Source of the DNA: Coptis chinensis
Taxonomy: Eukaryota; Streptophyta; Magnoliopsida; Ranunculales; Ranunculaceae
Assembly (NCBI GenBank): GCA_015680905.1
Contig: CM027383.1
Span: 90,478,501 to 90,542,500 of the forward strand
Direction of reading: 5' to 3'
Length of the DNA: 64,000 nucleotides
Positions 48,430-60,472 of this stretch are shown here, one piece after another. Position 1 is the first letter of the stretch; every line of letters starts with the position of its first letter. A program made the translations under genes and the position numbers. The notes beneath the pieces are model-generated. The model was not told the DNA's origin, did not search any database, and saw only the letters and a program-made list of their open reading frames with translations.

Positions 48430-49413
48430 TGATAACCCGTAAAAACAGTAGAATCCTAAATATTAATGCTACAAGAACACTAATACGTAATCCTACCGTT
48501 CTTACGTTTAAATCAATTCTTCTTACTCTCAAAACAAAATCATGCAATACAACGAGTAAAGATTCGTTCCACTCTTAAACCTTCAAGACTTAAATAGAAT
48601 TCAATTTATCAAACACAAGGAACAGTGAGAGTGATGTGTTTGGTGTTTAAACTAAAACTACTTATAAATTTAAGACAACTAAATCTAAATAAGAATTTAA
48701 GCAATAATCTAAATTGAAAATGAAGAACTAATACTTTATTCTAAAAAACTAAATATGATTTTAAACTAACTAATTGAATGTAAAAAATTAATTAGATCTA
48801 GATCTACTTTTCTAACCTAACCCTAGCTACCATTACAAGGAACTAGTTTTCTAAATAAAACTAGATAACTTAAGAACTAAGTTTTACTTTGTTTTTATAT
48901 GTTTCAGATCCAAAAATCGTGCATGGGCTTGGAGCCATGTTTTGGGCTTGAGAAAATATTCTTATCCAAAATGCAGTTGGTTTCGACAGATGTTTCGTCC
49001 ACTTTTTCTCCTCTGATTGGGTCAAGGCTTGGACCATTGGAAAGCTCTTTCCGAGTCGGTCGTTTTGACATAAGGTAGACCCAATTCGAGGTCCGAGTCC
49101 AAAGATATGGTCTTCGGAAGTTCGCTTAACTTTGGCTTAACTTTTTTACGCCCGCGTGGACTTTGACTTTTCATCTTTTGACCGGGCTTTACAAAGGCTT
49201 TGTCTTCTTGAATCTTGGCCTTTAATCATAGAACTTCTTAGCAACTAAACCCTTGCTCCATTATCTCGCTAAAGTGGTACATATCGCACATAATGGACTT
49301 TGAATGAAATACATATAAAAACGAATCGGTATTAACTCTTAATTATTACTCACATAATTGGTCTAAAAGTATGATTATTAAGGGGTTAAAACTACAGTTT
49401 TGGGCTCTTATCA
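48430..49413 (-). repeat. Athila-like solo LTR
   Basis: Starts TGATAACC, ends CTTATCA and is flanked by the exact 5-bp duplication ATGAG (48425-48429 and 49414-49418). Sequence and orientation match the LTRs of elements A and B. No internal element sequence lies on either side. At 984 bp it is shorter than both. It is the innermost layer of the nest. Confidence 0.9.
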
Positions 49414-52397
49414 ATGAGTCAACGAGATAATTAATAAGCAAAGTAAAATATTGATTTTACGTGTGATGGAGCTATTGCATATGATATATATGATTTCTTA
49501 TGAGAAATGTTTATGTGGTTTGTGTGAGTTGATACTCACGAGGGATGAATGTACTCCCTGGTTGTGACTTTTTCCTCGTTCTCATAAGTAGACGAGTGAT
49601 ATTAAAGTAAAACATTGATTTTACATGTGACTGAATTATTGCATATGAATATTTATGTATTATGATGTACATGATTTCTTACAAGGAAATGTATATGTGG
49701 TTTGTGTGAGTTGATACTCACGAGAGATGAATGTACTCCCTAGTGGTGATATATTATGATATGATGCATATAATTTCTTATGAAGGAATGTGAATATGGT
49801 TAGCGTGATATGATGGATATGGTGGTGTGATATGAATGTTAGTTAATATTGGCGATATATTATGCCAGATTATATATACCTATAATGGATGCAGTGAGAG
49901 TAAAATAGATGTATACTATAAATGATTACGTTTGGGAAATCTAACTTTGTTTTGCAGGAGGGTAGGACTTATTAACTTTTTATGCAAAGACGTTGTCCTA
50001 CCCTAAGACGACGTGCTGGCTTAAAGGTAAAGTGTATCAAACTCATATTTAAATAAGTTATCATATGTGTATGTAATAAATTGAATGTAAGTAGAAATTA
50101 TATTGTGAGTTATTTTGGAAATTGAGCATGATGAATACTGTTATATGAGATTTCTTGGAAATGTATATTGAGGGTTGAAATTTTACTTGGGAAGAAACTG
50201 CATGCCGTTTTGAGAATACAGAACTAACTTGTCTTCCAAGTTGAAATGATTGAATAGTATATTTCTTTATTCGAAAGATATGAACGCATTGCTATTTTAT
50301 ATTTAGTCTTACTCATACCAACAAATTCAATTTACTGACCCATGTTTGCTTTGTTTTGTAACGTGGGTGTGTTCTTGGAAACATAGATGGTGGAGTGCAG
50401 TGGATGAAGACACGTGATTTGGAGTTGCTCTTGTAGTCTTCTGGTTTAAGTTTTTATGAAGTGTATGGTTTTGTTTTGAGATAGATGTAATAGAGTTGGT
50501 TAGTTTCTTTATAGTTTAATAATGTGATGAAGAGTTGTTCCTTTTAGTTTTCTTTTGATTTCAGTTTTTTTTTATATCGTGTTTGATAACAGGGTATTGG
50601 GTTTTGTTGCACCCCGGGTTTCCAGATGATTGAATATCATTGTTTTAAATATTGTCTCAAAATTTGGTGTGTGACAGAATGAGTACCTAACAGAGGAAGA
50701 CCCAGCAAGTCTTTAGAAATCCCTGAAGGATAGGTATGATCACCAGAAGATGGTCATACTACCAAATGCAATGGGAAAGTTTGATGAGCAAACTTTCATC
50801 CTTGAAATGATTTGTTTTGTTAATTATATTTTTATTACCAATTCATGGAATGTTTACCGTTAATATTGTGTTTTCTTCATGGACAATCTAGGCCAGGATT
50901 GTCATTAATATTTTGAATTTCCTTATTATGAATCTCAAGTTTTATTTTTCTTAATATACTTGTGCTAGTATCAATCTTTACAAATTTATTTTGCTTTATG
51001 TTAACATGTATGGATATATAAATGGAGAAAAGTATTATGGATATATGTCCGGTAGACTATACCCATAAATGAGAAAGACATTGTGTATCATATCTAACGT
51101 TGGGAGCAAGACGCTCACTTAGACAGTCTGTATTATATAATTGTCAATTTAATGAGACAGTATTCCCGTCGTTAGGGGGAGAAAAGCAATGGTTGCTCTA
51201 AGGAATGACATGAAGCAACTTGGATCATGTCCTCTGTCTCATTAAGGATAATGAATGTGACTATATGAGATCAGGATAATGATATACTTGCAAGCGGTTG
51301 CAGAGAAAATGCCTAAGCATGTAATGATATGGTAAAAGTAACCATGAATGTGCCAGCCATAATTGATGTTCCATTTGGACGTGGTCCAAACGTGGCGGAA
51401 AATGAATCTACTATACGCTAAAAGTGTGGTAGACCTATAGGATCCAAAGAGCGTGCTCCTAGGAGAGGAGAACTGAGGAACCATCTTGTCTAAATAATAG
51501 CCAGGTAATGGTTGGAGCTCCATAAACAAATAATGAAAATTTGCAAATATCCAAAATTCATTGAAATGCCTATGGTTGCCCATGGAGAGGCACAGGTACC
51601 TGAAAATGAAGAGATCGATCTCAATATTCCATACATGTTTAGGTGAATTGTGGGATAAAAAAACACTTGTCATAGATAACATATTTAGCTATGGTATAAC
51701 TATTGAAATATCAAAGGACAATGATGAAAAATAAATGAACCACGTGTTTTGTCGACAAAGGAAAGATTGGCCAATCTGGAATTTGCTATTCAAACATAAT
51801 TAAACTCTTTGAAAAACGTGGTGTGGACCTATAGTAAAATCTGAGGTTGGATTCAATATAGTAGCAGCAAGTTTGGTTGGTATAAACTTGATTGGGACTC
51901 TTAAGGAATTGGAGAAAACTGCTGACTATAGATTTTTTAAATGAAATGGACAAAGCACATGGTTGTGTGAAACTTGGATTTGGATAAGGATCCATTTCGA
52001 CTAAGAACAAGAACATGTCTTGAAAAGTTCTTGGTCTTGAAACTGTATCTACTTGAGTGATATTGCAAGCATTTAGTTTGTATCTAGATATAATTACGCA
52101 CATACACAAGATTTGGAATGATGACATTGCATTTTATATTAGTTTCTTATCAAGATATAATTGTGCACATACACTTAGACACTGGAATGATGTCAAAGAC
52201 ATATTGAGATATTTTTATGGAATAACTGGTATGATGAAACTATTTTATTCTTATGGTTCCACTAATGGCTATGATCTAGTTGGCTATGCAGTCTTTGGTT
52301 ATCCATCTAACCCTCAGAAGGGTCACTTCGAACAGGTTTTGTATTTCTTAATGGTAATGCTGCCATTTGTTGGCATTCCACTAAACAAACTTTCCCA

Positions 52398-52673
52398 TGT
52401 TAGAATTAAACCGATTTGGAGAGAACATCACACTAACTTAACATGTATTGAATCATTGAGAGAATGAGATTGAGAGAATTCTTATTCATTGAGGTAAGTC
52501 TAAATAGGAGGAGGTTACGTTTATATACAATTAGGTAACCTCCTTTCCAAGATGAAGGATTATCAGGATAAATACCAGATAGAGGGTTATCAGGATAAAC
52601 ACCAGATAGAAGACTATCAGGATAAACACAGATCAATGATGGGCATCCATATAAGCCCACGAATTTCATAACA
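52398..52673 (-). repeat. Copia LTR, right, minus orientation
   Basis: The reverse complement of this segment matches the LTR at 33062-33337 over its full 276 bp, with about 94% identity by hand count. It abuts copia RNase H sequence on its left (around CACTAAACAAAC) without a polypurine tract. Confidence 0.85.
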
Positions 52674-54024
52674 TAGAGAAAAATATTGACAAATATATAT
52701 TATAATTATACTAGAATAAAATTAGTGGAACATTATAATAAGTAGAACATTTTATTATAATTATATATTTGTAATATATAGTTATAAGTAGAATATTATA
52801 ATATATAGTTAGAGTAAAATTAGTGAAATATTTTAATTATATTGACAAATACATATTATAATTTCTCTTTAAGTGTACTGAATTTTTGAAATCCGAATTT
52901 TTATTTCAAAATGTTTAATACTCGTATAAAATTTACTATGTATTAATAACGTAATTTCTTACCTAATTTTTCTAACATGTAAACAAAATGAAATTCGAAT
53001 TATTCCGGTATCAAATAATTCCCGTATTCTGAATGGATAAAGGCTTAAAGAGTAAACTTAGGGACGGAGACATGGCTTACGGCTTAAAATGCGGAGTGGG
53101 TTAAATCGTGGGCCACAGGGCCTCTACATCTAAGTTTAACTGAATATGAAAATTGGCGTCAAAACAATTCGAATCAAGTGGAAGGACACTAGAATAAAAA
53201 ATTGCAAACTGAGACAGGGTCTTGAGACTTCTTATAAGACATTTCGTAGAATGCAAAAACAAACTGAAAAAATGTCCCGCCTCAGTAAAAGACACCATGT
53301 ATAGTGAATGCTTCTTGCCTAATTGCCTTGTTGTTTTGAAGATGCTCTCAATGGCCTGAAGGATCAAGAAATATGACATTTCCACGGTTCCACCAAAGAC
53401 AATTCCACCAAAGACAATTACCATTTCCTTGGTGCTGCTGCCAGGACTTCGTCTTCCAAGATGCAGTTTCTTGCATTTGTATACTGGCTCAGTGCCGTAG
53501 CTAGAACATTTCTCTCTTGGATATACGATTAAGGTCAGCTGCATCAGTGTTGGATATTGCTTTTGCAGTAACAAGATCGTTTTGTACACTCATCATGGCA
53601 GGTCAGATGGATTCTGGACATACGGAACAATTACGGTAGTAGCTGGTGGGTGCAAATACACAACTTTAATACAACTACATGCAAAACCCACAAACAAGCA
53701 CATGCAAAACCCACAAAGACAAATGAATGCATTGCAGGTTTGCAGTTTAACACTGGGCTGAGCCAAATTATCTGAAAACCATATCAAGAAATGTATCAAT
53801 TTGACACTGGGCAGAGCCAAATTATCTGAAAAACACATCAAGAGATATATATAGTTTTGTCCAAACATAACTTTACTTTTCTCTACAAACATGAACACGC
53901 CTTTCCCTCTTCAAACAAAATTTTGAACAGGTCAGCTGACAATGAAATCACAATTGTGGTCTAAACACTTTGGTCTTTCAAACCCTATCAGGAGTAGTAC
54001 AAAATAGATTACAGTAACTTCAGA
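52674..54024. other. Intergenic 3' of the BAG gene
   Basis: 52680-53030 is A+T-rich with GAATT words like those left of the copia unit near 32.7 kb. A minus-strand open stretch at 53100-53600 has protein-like patches (for example SVQNDLVTAKAISNTDAADL near 53580) that I cannot assign. 53740-53860 holds two copies of a roughly 65-bp unit containing GAGCCAAATTATCTGAAAA. The 3' UTR of the BAG gene should lie just left of 54025. Confidence 0.45.
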
Positions 54025-57000
54025 TTAGTCAAAAGACTCCCAATCTTGAGTTGCTTCTGACGATGATACTGGGGGAGGAGCACTCAGACTTCCAACTCCA
54101 GAGTCAAATTTCTCCCATTTAGTTGTGACAGACACTGCATTGCTGCTATCACTAAAAGGGTTGGAGTTTCTTGCTTTAAGAGTGTCAAGTGTCTCCACCA
54201 AGCTCTGCACACGACGAACCTGTGAAAGAAAGAAATTGAATCTGAAAGTTAGTAACACTGATATATAAAGAACAAGACAAAACCATGGAAGAAATTTTAG
54301 CATGCAAGGTAAAATAAGATGTAGTTCAACTAGCAGAAGAACAACTAAAAAGGGGGTGCCCAACTATCAGTGATGGAAGGCCCCCACCTTTTAGCAAACC
54401 TGTTATATGAGAATCAGCTCAAAAGATGGACTAGCAGACCAAGCTGAAACAAATACAAGCAAGCAAGACCCCCTAATCGCGAAAGAAGATTCAATCGAAA
54501 AGAATAAATAGCAACTTTAGGGGGAAATGCACAGCTTCAGCCAGCTACTGAAATATATCTGAAAACATATTTGATAGAGTGCACAGAGCTGGTATAACTG
54601 TTGTTAGACTTCATGAGTTAATATTCAAATTACAATCTACTGTTTTAAAGGTTGTGCTTACACACTTCCCTTCTATTGTGAAAGCTTTTGCTTTATACTC
54701 CTATCAATCTATCATGTATTCATATATATGTACTTAAATTATTGAAGTGTACTTAGATTTCTTTCCTTGATAACTTGTAGCATATCCAAAATTCCAAAAA
54801 TTAATAACAGTTACTATTAATCTGTAACCATACTCAAACGGGACAACTTGTGCATTATGCAGATTTTTATATTTTAGGATCCTTCGGCCCCAAACCCCAC
54901 CCCCTGCAGCGGAAGAGAATAAACCCTCAGTGCTATTCTAAGCTAACAAAAAATAAACAGCAATCTTTGCACTAATTTCACGTATAGCAGTGGAGCCAGG
55001 ATTTTTCTTGAGGCGGGGCAAATTGAAAAATGACAGTCAAACAAAAAATGGCAGTAGTTGCTTGCTGCACTTCTTTACCAATTTTTTCTAAGAGGAGAAA
55101 TTGCTTCCTACACATCCCCCAATCAGTACAGAAATATCACCTTATTAGCATACAGAAACCAAACTCGATTAGATGTACCATCAACTATACAAGCTGTCAC
55201 AACAACAATGAAACAATAACATGGAAAAAGTGCTTTACAGAGAACCATGCGGGTGGAATAAAAAATAAAAAAATTGAAGTTGCTCATTGACATGATGTAA
55301 TCCATCTCTTCCATTGAAGTTTGTACCCCATCTTGTGAAAGCATGTACTGTTGTTAACAGTCCACCTAACATGTATTTTTCCATTTTCGTTTCATGTACT
55401 GTCTGTCGTTGTCGACTTATCGTTATGGTATTTCCTTACTCCTCCCCCCCTCCATTTTTTTTTCCAATGACCCAGTTTGTATCTCTGAATAGAAAGTCAT
55501 ACAATTACTAGTAAAGAATCAAGGAAAATTTGGCAGTATTTGAGTTTTTATCCAAAGCATTCAATTGATGGAATCAAAACCAACTCAAAATGACCTTATC
55601 TTTCATCCCAAAAGGTAAAATAAAATCCAATAGGCATAACTCCTAAACGTGAGGAACAATATGGTGGATGGCATCACATATGTCCACAATTCAGTAAGTC
55701 ATGCACTAGCTCAACATGCAATCCACTACTTTAATAGGGCCCTCACTTCTATTCACCTAAGAAAATGTCCATTAGCAACTCGTGGAAATTCAAGTACACC
55801 CTCAATCCAAAATTACCTCCCGAAAGGGGTTTTGGTTGAAAACCCCAGAAACTTCGTCCGGTAGTATTTCCAAATATTACGTGGTTAATGAAAGTATCCA
55901 TGTAATCGCATTACTTGTCAATGAATAAGCATGAATGCCCAAACCTCTAGGAAGATCGATCAGATAAAATAACAAGTGAAATGGTGGGAACCAAACTGCA
56001 TACATATTAAATGAGTAAACATAATGTACACGACAGACGTATACTAACCTCAGTCCGCCTTTGTGCTCTTGCTTCTCCCTCTGCCTCAATGCCGTCCAAT
56101 TTCAACAATTGCACCATGAGCAACTCCGTCAACACAACAAACTCCTTCTCATCAACCTTGGTCCCATTGCGCACAGCTGACTCCAAGATGGAAGCCTATA
56201 AAGAAAAGAGAATATAAATACAGTTGCTTGCTATGTAAGTTTTAACAGCTCCAAATCAAGTGTGGGATACAAGGATAATAAGCTCAACCTTCTCAGCAAG
56301 CCTATCAACTTCCGCTCTAACTTTATTGATAGGTTCACATGCTTTTGATATCTCTTGATTCTTCTTCATTTCTTCAAGTTTCCTCTCCCTACTTGCAGGA
56401 TCCTCCAAAAGTACCACCTTTGACATATCCTTCACACCCACCATGTGTAAACATTCCTCATCCTCTCTCTCCTTCCCTCTGAACAACAGTCTTTGCTCCT
56501 TAGGCTCCAAACCGGTCTCATGGGCTAGAATTCTTTTGAGATCCCCTAGCATTCCAAACAAAGTATGTATAATAAACAACTTTAAGAATCTTTGATTACA
56601 GACTTAACAAGGACAATAGTGATCTAGTCACAGGCCGACCAAAAATTTCCCGGATAAATCAGAAAGTATCACCCATATTTATTGGAAAACCAGGTAACCG
56701 ATATGGATAGTTCCAATCTATATGCACCATACTTTACTACCCTTTTTCCCATGATGCCTTAACCAGAATATATCTGTCCGGTTGTTCCTAACATACTGAC
56801 AATGTATATTGAACACTCACGGGTACGATATGTAAGACAATATCAATACTTTGGGCACAACTCACAAGTCATAGCAGTCATTAAAGAGAGACCTGAGCAT
56901 GTATCACTAGGTAGTTAGTTTGAAGAGTAAAACCCTGGTTCGAATACTTCAAATAGCATCGCCTCAAGTTTTGAGAAGATAAACAGTGATTGTCACATTT

Positions 57001-57787
57001 GGGATGTGGGGGAAGGGGGAGAGTGAAGTCCAGATCAGAAATGATTGACCAACGTAAGGAGATCTTTTGCGTTTAAAGGGATGTAAAAAAACATTTGGGT
57101 GTCCACCAATTTTTTGACTGTCACAAAACTCTCTTTCCTAATCTTCCCGGCACGCACGCCCCCAATCTTTATCTCAATTTCGCCCTGATTTTTTTCTCTC
57201 TCCCCCCAAATCTTTTTCTTTTCTTATTCTCTCCCCCACCCCCCCTCTTCAGAATCATCATCTTCATCCTCTTTTCCTCATTTATCAACTCATCTAAGGC
57301 CGGCCTCCATCGCTTCAGTGGTTTCCCAGTAACACAGTGTTTGGGATTGTGTAAACGCTTATCTAACTATTTACCCAATTCCTGGGCATTTTAGTTTTTA
57401 AAACAAGTTCCACACAAGATAAAACCAAATTTCAAAACCAAAACATCTTGCAGTTTAAAATTACCAAAACTAGACTAACAAAATAAACAAAACCTCATCA
57501 TAGCTAAACCCAAGTTCCTCTATTACACATCATTACATATAAATCATATTTCATATAAATGAAAAAAAGATACTATAAAAATTACCAAAAGTGGCTTGAG
57601 CAGGGACGTTGACATCAAGAACAGAAGAACCATAATAGAGTTTGATTTTAATCATGGGTCCTAAATCACCAACCCCTTCATCATCTCTCTTCTGTACAAG
57701 CATACCACCAGGTCTAACTTCCCACTCAACCTCTTCATTGTTGACATTCTTCTGTTCTTCAGCTTTTGAATGGGAACTTTTCTTCAT
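54025..57787 (-). CDS. BAG family molecular chaperone regulator (BAG1-4 type), four exons
   Basis: Encodes a co-chaperone that docks on the Hsp70 ATPase domain and promotes nucleotide exchange; plant BAG1-4 members act in stress and cell-death control. Exons: 57586-57787, 56289-56545, 56049-56195 and 54025-54219. All introns are GT-AG, and the joined coding length is 801 bp (266 residues), the family's usual size. After the plant N-terminal motif EVEWEVRPGGMLVQKR comes a ubiquitin-like domain (about 43-117, with HETGLEPKEQRLLFRGKE). The BAG domain (about 128-205) includes KVDEKEFVVLTELLMVQLLK. The tail ends in DWESFD. The start was chosen because related proteins begin shortly before the EVEWEV motif. 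No break was seen. Introns 1 and 3 are long (1040 and 1829 bp). It looks like the only intact host gene here. Confidence 0.95.
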
Positions 57788-58055
57788 TCTTATTTTTTTA
57801 ATAAAAAAAAAAAGGGAAAGCAGAGATTGAAAGAAAAGGAGGATTTTAAGAGGAAAGCAGTTGGACGGTTTGGGGAAGTTGAAAAAATGGAAGCTTCTAG
57901 ACTCTAGAGAGAACAATCTATGATGTAGAAGACTGATTTGTTGTCGCAATTGAAATGGCCCAAATTTATCTCCGTTGGGCCCAAAGGAAAGTTTCCTCTT
58001 CCAACTAGTAAAAGTTTCCTCTTTTTTCCTTTTTTGTAAATCGATTGATTCGGAC

Positions 58056-58796
58056 CGGTGTACTAAAGGCATTAAAGCCCACCTAAGGCGCAACACCCTC
58101 TTGTGCCTTAGGTGCAAAGCGTGGCGAGCGCCTGATTGAAGTGAGGTGCATAGTAATAAAAAAAAAATAGATATATCAAATAAAAAATAAAATAAATATT
58201 AATGTGATTGTTTAGCTAAGCTTTCAAATTAATTTTATGTGATTGTAAACATAAAACTATTGTAGTCATTTAAAAGAAAAATCTTAAGCAATAAGTAAAG
58301 AGCAAAATAAAACTCGTATCTCTCAATACAATCTAGCTCAACTCTAATAAACTAAAATAATGAACCGATCGAATTGAGCCAAATGAGTTCTTCATAAAAT
58401 AGAACACGTGATTCAAATTTTAGAATCCTGTAAAATTTCATTTAAAATTTAATCCATCTTTGTGTCTTCTCTCAATCCATACAACTTAGCAAAAACTAGT
58501 CAAAATTAAGTTTAAAGTGTACTCCACAATGAAACTTACTAAATTTGTACAATTTCTTATATCATACAACAATTGGATCGAGTGTAAATGTGTTACGTAT
58601 AGCAAAAATTGTAAAAAAAACGAAAAAACTGTAAAAATTGATAAAGCACGCGCCTTGTGCGCCTCGCGCCTCGACAAAAGGCACAAAAAACGCACGCCTT
58701 ATGTTACCTCTTGTGCTTGGGTCAAGGCAAGGCACTAAAGTGCGCCTTGCACCTTAGGCGCGCCTATTTGCGCCTTGACTACACTGGTTCGGACAA
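58056..58796. mobile_element. hAT-type MITE upstream of the BAG gene
   Basis: The left end CGGTGTACTAAAGGC and the right end (inverse of CAGTGTAGTCAAGGC) are imperfect terminal inverted repeats. The flanks ATTCGGAC (58048-58055) and GTTCGGAC (58797-58804) form an 8-bp duplication with one mismatch. The element is 741 bp and non-coding. Both ends are rich in GCGCCTT/AAGGCGC words around an A+T-rich centre. It begins about 270 bp upstream of the BAG start codon, so it probably lies in that gene's promoter or 5' UTR. Confidence 0.85.
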
Positions 58797-59160
58797 GTCG
58801 GTTGAGCTTTTATCTTGAGTATATATATTCTGACTCTTAGAACCAGTCCAATGGGGATCAGCTATAATGGGCTGCTAAAAGGTGTCATATTGGCCCTTTA
58901 GCAGCCCCAGTCAAATTTGGCAGTCAAAATTCGAAAAACCAGTCCAATGGGGATTTTTAGCAGCTGTTAAGTAATTGCAATGGACGACATAAACTCTACC
59001 GTCTGTCTAGTCCAGACACCCCAACGGCTAGAAATAGCTAGTTTTTCTGAAATTGCAAATTTATATCAACTACTTCACACAACTCTCTCATAATTTGCTC
59101 CCAATTCTCATACAATTTCTATCTACTCCAACTACAACAATCACTACTCCAAGTATAATA

Positions 59161-60009
59161 ATGGATCCAAATGAACATGCGACCACATCAAAAGGAAAGA
59201 AATCTACAAGATCCGCCAATTTTTCAATTCAAGAAGATGAGGCTTTTTGCAAAGTGTGGATATATGTTAATGAAGATCCAATTGTTGGTGCGGGGCAACG
59301 AGTCACACACTATTGGGAGAGAATATTAGAGAAATTTCGAGAGAGAGAGTTGGTGAAAATAACAAGCAGAAGCAAGGATTCGGTGTCCACTGGATTTGGA
59401 CACATCCAAAAAACTTGCAACGGGTGGGCGGGAATTATCTCCTTTTCGGAGAAAACAGTAAGAAGTGGCACAATGATCCAAGATCGGTTGGCCGAGGCAA
59501 AAATAACATATATGTTGGCTCATAACACACACTTTCAATTTGAGCATTGTTGGGCCCTCCTCAAGAATAGCCCAAAATGGAATGAAGAATTGGAGAGCCG
59601 GTCCACAACTACATCAAGGAGACGAACCAACGTCATTCTCAATGTAGATGACGAAGTCGTGCCTTTAACACCCACAACGCCGTCTACAACTCTTGGTGGC
59701 GTTCCAATTGATCCGTTTCCTACACAAGTTGGAAATAGAGGTGGAAGTGGAAGTGGAACCAAGAAAAAATGACCACCGGGAACAAGGGGTGAGAAAGGAA
59801 GGATGAAGAAAGGAGAAGATAATTACAAGATGATGGAAAAGTATTTGACACAAATGACGAATGCCGCCGCCGATAGGGTGAAAATGATAGAGCTCAAGAA
59901 GTGGAAAGAAGACAACAAAATATTACCATAAGATACTTCTACTCTTGAGCCGGAAGTTGCTGAATACTTCAAGACAATGAAAATGGAGATAATTCGCCAA
60001 AGGAGATAG
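59161..60009 (+). pseudogene. PIF/Harbinger ORF1 (Myb/SANT-like DNA-binding protein)
   Basis: ORF1 of Harbinger elements binds the element ends and helps bring the transposase to the nucleus. The N-terminal trihelix-like region runs from about residue 18 to 105 (FSIQEDEAFCKVWIYV, YWERILEKF, FGHIQKTCNGWAG), with HCWALLKNSPKW following, as in plant members. The frame is open from ATG 59161 to TGA 59770. After this stop the expected C-terminal region continues in frame (GEKGRMKKG, NAAADRVKMIELKK), with further stops near 59929 and 60006, so the last quarter is cut off. The upstream in-frame Met at 59053 is less likely because homology starts after 59161. Confidence 0.85.
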
Positions 60010-60472
60010 AGTGGAACGTTTGGAACTCCAAGTGGTGCTTCTAGTGGTGGTGGTACGGTGTTTCTACTACTTAGATTAATTTCAATGTTGTTTTAGTTAT
60101 TTTATTTTTATTATTGTTGTTAGTTCATTTCCAATATTGTAATTTCAATTTGAATTTGAATTTAATTTGAATTGTCTTGAAACAACATCAAGTCAAACAT
60201 AGATAATACTTAAACTATAGAACAAACATAGATAATACTCAAACTACAAACATAGAAATATTCATACTATATTCCTTTATCCGCACAAAACTGCCAGAGG
60301 TGATTGATGAGGTCAACTCTTAGTTGAACATTAGTTTATCTGCTCTGAATGTGACGAAGTGTGTTGAGTCTTGTTGCAATTTGCTCATTTCGATTCTCGA
60401 CAACATACAATGCGACTGCCGACTGGTGGCTCCCAATCCATGTCAATTTGCCAATCTTTGATATCAATCTCT

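Larger units (their letters stand above)
45344..50676 (+). repeat. Very long putative solo LTR inside copia gag
   Basis: The segment begins TATAACAACCCC (probably TGTAACAACCCC originally), ends GTGTGTGACA, and is flanked by the exact 5-bp duplication GAATG (45339-45343 and 50677-50681). Copia gag sequence lies on both sides. Without the Athila-like solo LTR inside, it measures about 4.3 kb. It holds no pol sequence, a GGATACGTAGGCAGC block near 47440 as seen in many plant gypsy LTRs, and inner tandem repeats. Long LTRs of this style occur in the Tekay/Del group of gypsy elements, but the family is not proven. Confidence 0.65.
33062..52673 (+). mobile_element. Copia-lineage LTR retroelement unit with inverted terminal LTRs, hosting nested elements
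   Basis: Fossil element. A 276-bp LTR (33062-33337) is followed by a leader. Gag starts near 45142 (SNLTKL..., NYLSW motif) and pol remains run from about 50.7 to 52.4 kb, ending within RNase H. The right end (52398-52673) is the same 276-bp LTR in opposite orientation. The bases outside, GAGAG and TAGAG, agree in four of five. Its own DNA amounts to about 4.4 kb. A Tat gypsy element (33867-43753) and a large solo LTR (45344-50676) account for the rest. The coding part is broken in many places and much of pol is missing. The two LTRs differ at about 17 of 276 positions by hand count, so it is older than the nested gypsy element. Confidence 0.7.

Noticed and set aside
57095-57394. 99-codon plus-strand frame
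   Set aside because: It is antisense within intron 1 of the BAG gene, built on a CT-rich tract, with no family resemblance.
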